From contig JABJGH010000044.1 in assembly GCA_018662365.1 (NCBI GenBank), forward strand, positions 1 to 32,696: 32,696 nt of DNA, in the 5' to 3' direction. Made by a program: the position numbers and the translations under genes. The stretch is from Chloroflexota bacterium. Lineage in GTDB: Bacteria > Chloroflexota > Anaerolineae > Anaerolineales > UBA11579. This document shows, piece after piece, positions 27,486 to 32,696 of this stretch; the stretch's first letter is position 1, and each line of letters opens with the position of its first letter. A model generated the notes under the pieces. It was not told where the DNA came from, did not search any database, and worked only from the letters and a program-made list of their open reading frames with translations.

Positions 27486-28262
27486 ATGACGAATAATAAT
27501 GTATTAAAGAAAATTTTGTTTATTAGCTGTATAGCTGTAGGTCAATTGTTTATAACTGGGGCTGAACTTCCTGATACTCCTCACTCTCTTCCGGTCACAG
27601 GAAAAATCGAAAACATATCTGAAATGGGGAATTTTTCCACAAACAAGAACTCAATTAATATTTCACGAGTCACAGTTCCTGGAAAATTTTCATATTCGGT
27701 TACCCAATCCGGAAATTCTGTTCCCAATCAAGCCGGCGTAGTAGGACAGTATGCCGAAGCAAAGGGTAATGGAAATATTGGATTATTGGCTCATAATTAC
27801 CTTGCTGGCTCAAGTTTTGCCTGGATAAATTATGGGGATGAAGTACAAGTGACAAATTCAAATGGCAACATTGAATATTATGTCGTAAATAATATCCTCA
27901 GATTTAAAGCCTCGAACCCCAATGATTTTACCAAGCCTTTTATAGATGAAGGATCAGGACAAAATTACTCAGCCAGAGGTCTATTTAATATTGCCTATAA
28001 ATCAGGAATGGTTACCTTTCAGACATGTATTGCTCAGGGAGGGTCTACTACTTGGGGAATCATTTTTGTTCAGGCAGTTCCGGGCAGGGGCAATGTTTAT
28101 GTGCCGCCCACAGTGGTGTCAACCCCAGAGGTCGTTGAAGAAGTTACAGAACCAGTACAAATGATTGTTGCTCAATCACCCGAGGAACACATAGAAAAAA
28201 CAAGTTCAAAAAATCGAAATTTCAATTTTTCGATTTCCAATATTTCTCTAAAAGGAAGTTGA
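27486..28262 (+). CDS. Secreted sortase-like protein, catalytic Arg not conserved
   Basis: 258 residues: a basic start and hydrophobic signal segment (about 8-26), then a sortase-type beta-barrel (about 60-198). The catalytic His is H103 in LLAHNYLAG and the Cys is C181 in VTFQTCIA, both in family context. The third catalytic residue, an Arg a few positions later, is missing: the segment reads STTWGIIFVQA. An LPVTG string (35-39), identical in form to the sortase sorting signal LPxTG, lies near the mature N-terminus. The C-terminal 60 residues are low-complexity and polar. AAGGTG precedes the ATG. Regulated with the next gene by two c-di-GMP riboswitches. Active transpeptidase or a degenerate binding protein both remain possible. 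Confidence 0.8.
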   Translation: MTNNNVLKKILFISCIAVGQLFITGAELPDTPHSLPVTGKIENISEMGNFSTNKNSINISRVTVPGKFSYSVTQSGNSVPNQAGVVGQYAEAKGNGNIGLLAHNYLAGSSFAWINYGDEVQVTNSNGNIEYYVVNNILRFKASNPNDFTKPFIDEGSGQNYSARGLFNIAYKSGMVTFQTCIAQGGSTTWGIIFVQAVPGRGNVYVPPTVVSTPEVVEEVTEPVQMIVAQSPEEHIEKTSSKNRNFNFSISNISLKGS

Positions 28263-28305
28263 GTTTCCAATATTTTCTTATCCATTTCAAAAATAGAAGG
28301 CAAAC

Positions 28306-30357
28306 ATGAATAAACCAGCGTTTTTAAAATCGTATAAAAATATTTTTATGGCAATAGGGATTATTTTCGGGATGACATTGCTAATTGGCTCGTTCATTCT
28401 TGAATCCATCATTTTGGGGGAAAGGCTCACTCTGGATTTTATTATTCATCTTCAATTACTTCATCCAATCTATACGCTTATAGAAACCGCACCCTTGATT
28501 ATGGGTGCATTAGGCGGGGTAATCGGAATTCAAAGAGATAAGATTAAAAACCATGCCCAAGATCTTGAACAAAAACTCGAAAAGGCCACTAAATCAGAAG
28601 TGATCCAAAAAGAATATTTCCAAGCCCTTATTCAAAATGCACCACTCGGAATTGTATCTTTAGATAATGATCACAATATTGTTACCTCTAATCAATCCTT
28701 TGAAAACATGTTTGGCTATTCAAATTCAGAACTTTTTGAAAGCAACCTAGATAGTCTAATTACCAATGAAAAATTAAATAACTCTGCAACGGAAATAACA
28801 GAAAGAGTAAAAGAAGGCGAAGCTGTCCATTTAATCCATCAAAGGATGAGGAAAGATGGGGAGTTAATTTATGTTGAAATATCTGGTGTGCCAATACAAA
28901 TTGAGGGGGAGCAAAAAGGAGTATTAGCCATATATGAAAATATTACCGAAAGGAAAATACTTCAAGAAGAATTGCAAAAAAACGAAAAAAGGTTTAGATC
29001 AGTAGTTGAAACTGCAAATGATGCAATAATTACTATAAATGGGGATGCAAAAATCACCTTTTGGAATGATGCTGCTGAGAGGATCTTTGGATACACCCAA
29101 GAGGAAATAATTGGTCAGGATGTAACGATGATCATCCCTGAAAACGCTCGAAGAAAATTTATGTCCGGTCTCTCTCAATTTGGGAATAGTGACCAATCTG
29201 ATGAGATTGGAACCCCAATAGAATTAATCGGTCTCAAAAAAAATTCTCTTGAATTCCCAACCCAACTTTCATTTTCAAAATGGGAAGCCCAAGGACAAGT
29301 TTTCTTCACTGCATTGATTCGAGATATTTCCGAACAAAAGAACATAAAAAAACAAATCATCGAGAGTGAGGCTAATTTTAAAAGTTTATTTGATGATTCT
29401 CCGATTTCTTTATGGGAGGAGGATTTTTCTCCAGTTAAAAAATATATTGATACTTTGATGAATAAAGGAATTTCTAATTTTAATAATTATTTTACGGATA
29501 ATCCAGACGAAATCAAAAAATGTGCACATTTAGTTAAAATTACAAAGGTTAATAATGCCACTCTCCAGCTTTTTGATGCAAAAAGCATAGAGAATTTAAG
29601 GGATGGTTTAGGCAATATATTAATTGAAGAATCAATCAAAGATTTTGGGGAAGAATTGCTTTATCTAATTGAAGGAAAAACAAAATTCAAGGTAGAAATA
29701 CAACAAAAGAAAATCTCTGGTGAAAAATTATATGCGCATTTACAATTATCCATAGCTCCTGGATATGAAGATACATGGGGAAAAGTTTTTATTTCAATTA
29801 CAGATATTACTGAGCAAAAAATTGCCCAAGAAAACTATAAATACATGAGCTTTCACGATGCCCTAACTGGGTTATACAATCGGGCTTATTTTGAGCGTGA
29901 GTTATCTCGATTAGAAAAAAGTAGACAATATCCGATAACAATCATTGTATTTGACATGGATAATTTAAAAGAAATCAATGATTCAGAAGGACACGCTGCT
30001 GGAGACGAAGCGATTCGTTCAGCGGCAACAATGTTTCGAGATTTGTTTCGAGAGGAAGATATGGTTGCAAGGATTGGCGGAGATGAGTTTATTGCCATCC
30101 TTCCAAAAACTAATCAGGAAAGTCATGAAGCTATAAAAGAAAGAGTTGAAGAGAATATTTATATATATAATCAAAAAATAATTGAAGACGGTTTTCGCCA
30201 TCCAAATAAATTTTCACTTGGGGTTGCAACTGTGAAAACAAACCAATGTTTAAACGAAGGGTATATCTTAGCAGATCAAAGAATGTATCAAGATAAAATG
30301 AGTAAAAAGAATCTAAACCTGTCAAAGAATTTATTTAATTTCAAGTTGTCAGAATAA
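28306..30357 (+). CDS. Membrane PAS-PAS-PAS-GGDEF diguanylate cyclase
   Basis: 683 residues. Two membrane segments (about 13-33 and 57-76) are followed by a short coiled coil (about 80-105) and three PAS domains (about 104-215, 225-340, 350-500; two contain the ITERK/ISEQK ends typical of PAC). The C-terminal GGDEF domain (about 515-675) starts SFHDALTGLYNRAYFE. The active-site motif is GGDEF (591-595), and the inhibitory I-site RxxD is intact (REED, 582-585), so the enzyme should make c-di-GMP and be inhibited by it. It is 43 bases after the sortase-like gene under the same two riboswitches, which suggests feedback by its own product. Start supported by GAAGG. Confidence 0.95.
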   Translation: MNKPAFLKSYKNIFMAIGIIFGMTLLIGSFILESIILGERLTLDFIIHLQLLHPIYTLIETAPLIMGALGGVIGIQRDKIKNHAQDLEQKLEKATKSEVIQKEYFQALIQNAPLGIVSLDNDHNIVTSNQSFENMFGYSNSELFESNLDSLITNEKLNNSATEITERVKEGEAVHLIHQRMRKDGELIYVEISGVPIQIEGEQKGVLAIYENITERKILQEELQKNEKRFRSVVETANDAIITINGDAKITFWNDAAERIFGYTQEEIIGQDVTMIIPENARRKFMSGLSQFGNSDQSDEIGTPIELIGLKKNSLEFPTQLSFSKWEAQGQVFFTALIRDISEQKNIKKQIIESEANFKSLFDDSPISLWEEDFSPVKKYIDTLMNKGISNFNNYFTDNPDEIKKCAHLVKITKVNNATLQLFDAKSIENLRDGLGNILIEESIKDFGEELLYLIEGKTKFKVEIQQKKISGEKLYAHLQLSIAPGYEDTWGKVFISITDITEQKIAQENYKYMSFHDALTGLYNRAYFERELSRLEKSRQYPITIIVFDMDNLKEINDSEGHAAGDEAIRSAATMFRDLFREEDMVARIGGDEFIAILPKTNQESHEAIKERVEENIYIYNQKIIEDGFRHPNKFSLGVATVKTNQCLNEGYILADQRMYQDKMSKKNLNLSKNLFNFKLSE

Positions 30358-30427
30358 ATTCTTGCTTAATCTGAGGGAAAAAACTAAGATAGAATCCAAA
30401 TATGTCTTCCAAATTACTTGAAACTAT

Positions 30428-32521
30428 TTATGCTTCCAAAGTTACCGCACAAACCTTATAATCAGGAATTTTTGCCTTAGGATCTCTCACATCCAAAGTC
30501 AATTCATTGGCTGCCGCTTCAGAAAAATGAAAGGGGATAAAAACCACCCCTGATTGAGATCTTTTAGATACAAGAGTTTTTACTTTGATCGCCCCCCGTC
30601 TGGAACGTACAGTAATCCAATCACCGGCCTGTATATTCAGCTTCTTCGCGTCCTTCGGATTGACCTCCACAGTGGGTTCTGGGTAAATATCGTCAAGCTT
30701 TGACCTTCTAGTCATCGTACCCCCATGCCAATGGTAGAGAACACGCCCGGTTGATAATAAGAAAGGGTATTCGTCATCTGGCAATTCTGATGAGGGTTTA
30801 AAATCTAATGGTGTGAGGGTTCCTTTGCCTTTCGGAAATGTCTTCGAGAATAAATACGGGGTCCCAGGATGATCCTCTGTTTCACAAGGCCAGTGCACAC
30901 CGCTTTCTCGTCTAATCCGTTCGTGGCTTATTCCTTGAAATAGGGGCGTTAAAGATGCCATCTCTTCCCAAATCTCACTAGGAGAGTCGAAAACAAAACC
31001 AGCGCTTTCAGAAACGCCTAATCTATCTTCTACACGGAGTGCAAGATCTGATAGTATTCTCCAATCATCTCTAGCTTTTCCGGGTGCGTCAATTGCTTTT
31101 CGAATAAGCTGGACCCGACGATCACTGTTTGTAAAGGTGCCATCTTTCTCAGCGAAACTTGAAGCAGGGAAAATAATATCCGCGTATTCTGCCGTCTCAT
31201 TCATAAAAATATCTTGGACTAATACAAAATCTAAATCTTTCATTACATGTCTAGCATGTTGCAGATCGGGTTCACTCATCATCGGGTTTTCCCCCATAAT
31301 CATGTAGCCTTTTATCACCCCCTGCTCTGCCGCATCCACCATTTCCATGGTAGTCAAACCCACTTCTGGATTAAGCTTAGTATGCCATTTTTTTTCAAAT
31401 TTTCCTCTTATTTTAGGATCGGAAACACTTTGATATCCTGGGAAAACATTGGGAAGCCCCCCTGCATCAGAACATCCCTGCACATTATTTTGACCCCTTA
31501 ATGGATTCAATCCTGTACCAGGTTTTCCTAAATTTCCAGTAATTAAAGCGAGATTTGCCAGTGATAATGCATTATCTGTCCCATGAACACTTTGACTAAT
31601 TCCCATTCCCCAATAAATTGCTGCGTGATTTGCCTCGGCGTATATCCTGGCAGCCTCACGGATCTTGTCAGCTGGAACCCCAGATATGTTTTCAGCCCAC
31701 TCTGGTGTACATTCCTTAATATCATTTGCATATTTTTCAAAATCTTCAACTCGCTGAGATATGAATTCTAAATCATAAAGTTCTTCAACCAATATGACCT
31801 GGGCAATAGCTTGAAACACTGCCACATCTGTCCCCGGTTTTTGTTTTAACCATAGGATTGCAAATTGGGTCATTTCGATCTCCCGGGGATCGATAACGAT
31901 TAATTTGGCGTTATTCTGAACTACTGCCTCTCGCATAAATGTACTGATCACTGGGTGCGTTTCAGTGGTATTGGACCCTGTTACTATAAAGGCGTCCAAA
32001 TCCTTCATTTCAGCTATCGAGTTAGACATCGCAGATGTTCCTAGTGATATTTGTAATCCTGTAACCGAGGCCGCATGACACAGACGTGCGCAATGATCTA
32101 CATTGTTTGTTCCCAAAACTGCACGTACAAACTTTTGAAAAATATAATTATCTTCGTTGGATGCTTTAGCCGAACAAAATGTCCCAATAACATCTTTGCC
32201 ATTCTCTTTGATGATATTTGACAGGTTATCAGCAGCAAGGTCTAGTGCTTCCTCCCAGGTTGCCTCACGGAACCCTTCCAAACCAACTGGTTTTCTTGGT
32301 TTTAGGCCAAAATCTTTTCGAATTAGCGGATTTTTTAATCGAGAGGGATGATGAACATAATCAAGTCCAAATCGTCCTTTTACACAGAGTCGTCCAAAAT
32401 TTGGGGCCACATCAAAGGGTGCATCCACCCGAATAATTTTTTTATTCTCAATTACCATATCAACCTGGCAACCTACCCCGCAGTATGGACACGTGCTCCT
32501 TACAGTCTTTTGTTCATTCAT
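30428..32521 (-). CDS. fdhA: Formate dehydrogenase catalytic subunit, Cys-type (molybdopterin)
   Basis: Oxidises formate to CO2, or the reverse, at a Mo/W-bis-pterin centre. From ATG 32521 the protein has 697 residues. The [4Fe-4S] motif is C11-x2-C14-x3-C18 with C46 (GRLCVKG). VDHCARLCHAASVTGL places Cys148 and His149 where E. coli FdhF has Sec140 and His141, so it is a Cys enzyme. The C-terminal dinucleotide-binding domain (about 580-697) shows LLSTGRVLYHWHGGTMTRRS and the VEVNPKDAKKLNIQAGDWI block. The frame extends 21 codons upstream, but that part overlaps the stop of the preceding gene; the chosen Met directly precedes the cluster motif. Electrons probably go to the Fe-S subunit encoded just upstream. 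Confidence 0.95.
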   Translation of the reverse strand: MNEQKTVRSTCPYCGVGCQVDMVIENKKIIRVDAPFDVAPNFGRLCVKGRFGLDYVHHPSRLKNPLIRKDFGLKPRKPVGLEGFREATWEEALDLAADNLSNIIKENGKDVIGTFCSAKASNEDNYIFQKFVRAVLGTNNVDHCARLCHAASVTGLQISLGTSAMSNSIAEMKDLDAFIVTGSNTTETHPVISTFMREAVVQNNAKLIVIDPREIEMTQFAILWLKQKPGTDVAVFQAIAQVILVEELYDLEFISQRVEDFEKYANDIKECTPEWAENISGVPADKIREAARIYAEANHAAIYWGMGISQSVHGTDNALSLANLALITGNLGKPGTGLNPLRGQNNVQGCSDAGGLPNVFPGYQSVSDPKIRGKFEKKWHTKLNPEVGLTTMEMVDAAEQGVIKGYMIMGENPMMSEPDLQHARHVMKDLDFVLVQDIFMNETAEYADIIFPASSFAEKDGTFTNSDRRVQLIRKAIDAPGKARDDWRILSDLALRVEDRLGVSESAGFVFDSPSEIWEEMASLTPLFQGISHERIRRESGVHWPCETEDHPGTPYLFSKTFPKGKGTLTPLDFKPSSELPDDEYPFLLSTGRVLYHWHGGTMTRRSKLDDIYPEPTVEVNPKDAKKLNIQAGDWITVRSRRGAIKVKTLVSKRSQSGVVFIPFHFSEAAANELTLDVRDPKAKIPDYKVCAVTLEA

Positions 32522-32528
32522 ATCTATC

Positions 32529-32696
32529 TCACTTTTTAGGGGTATTCCTTCGAGCTTTTTGTTTTTCAAGTCGAATTTGGTCATAATCTAAACCTTGCTC
32601 TAAGAAAAATTCTGTTTTACTTCTTAGGGCATCTGTCGGGCAGACCGCGACACAATTTCCGCAAAAAACGCAACTTGTTTCTGGGATTGGCGAGGC
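32529..32696 (-). CDS. Iron-sulfur subunit, C-terminal end (partial; NuoG/HoxU-like)
   Basis: The last 55 codons of a gene cut by the right edge. Translation gives [17 protein letters not shown], a complete C-x2-C-x2-C-x3-CP binding site for one [4Fe-4S] cluster, and then a short charged tail ending KARRNTPKK. The stop is seven bases before the fdhA ATG, so both are in one operon. In NAD-linked formate dehydrogenases of the Moorella kind an equivalent ferredoxin-like domain is fused to the catalytic chain; here it seems to be a separate protein. It could also be the end of a larger flavin or diaphorase subunit. Confidence 0.85.
   Translation of the reverse strand, partial: ASPIPETSCVFCGNCVAVCPTDALRSKTEFFLEQGLDYDQIRLEKQKARRNTPKK

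Noticed and set aside
32522..32584. 21-codon N-terminal extension of the formate dehydrogenase
   Set aside because: It overlaps the coding end of the upstream Fe-S gene; the ATG at 32521 fits family starts and sits seven bases after that stop.

Overview
The window looks like the chromosome of a free-living anaerobic or facultative bacterium, most likely a Chloroflexota (Anaerolineae-type) lineage. This placement is an inference from general 16S and protein character (plant-type cystathionine gamma-synthase, lamin-tail-domain protein, YeeE/rhodanese plus octaheme cytochrome cassette, split Cys-type formate dehydrogenase); no database search was possible. Gene density is high, and I saw no insertion sequence, phage gene or CRISPR array.

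Layout. (1) 1-5280, minus strand: an rRNA operon read right to left, with three tandem sigma70-type promoters repeated about every 174 bp, a leader with a boxA-like element, 16S, tRNA-Ile(GAU), tRNA-Ala(UGC) and 23S (its 3' part lies beyond the left edge). (2) 5336-9301, minus strand: a membrane protein of unknown role with an odd start region, then dnaX-ebfC(ybaB)-recR. (3) 9416-11197: a lamin-tail surface protein, a NYN-domain nuclease-like protein and a small unknown protein. (4) 11284-18318, minus strand: a closed sulfur/respiratory operon containing a PocR-domain regulator, an octaheme cytochrome of the tetrathionate-reductase family, a seven-heme cytochrome c fused to a cytochrome b, two YeeE/YedE sulfur-transport proteins (one fused to a rhodanese domain without its catalytic Cys) and a membrane-anchored rhodanese that keeps it. 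It ends in a strong terminator. (5) 18574-20643, plus strand: a YczE-type membrane protein, a four-helix membrane protein and an M48 protease.

(6) 20672-25694, plus strand: a methionine/aspartate-family operon. A good promoter is followed by TWO tandem ribosome-mediated attenuators, each with a Met-codon-rich leader ORF and alternative hairpins, then plant-type cystathionine gamma-synthase, aspartate kinase, aspartate-semialdehyde dehydrogenase, a JAMM metalloprotease and a ThiS/MoaD-like sulfur carrier that has eight extra residues after its Gly-Gly. This resembles the protein-thiocarboxylate (HcyS/HcyD-type) route to homocysteine, here wired to aspartate-pathway enzymes and to Met-responsive attenuation. 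I consider it the most interesting system in the window.

(7) 25810-26870: two small membrane proteins. (8) 26989-30357, plus strand: two tandem c-di-GMP-I (GEMM) riboswitches upstream of a secreted sortase-like protein and a PAS-GGDEF diguanylate cyclase with an intact product-inhibition site, a probable feedback circuit. (9) 30428-32696, minus strand: a Cys-type formate dehydrogenase catalytic subunit preceded by the C-terminal end of an iron-sulfur partner subunit cut by the window edge.
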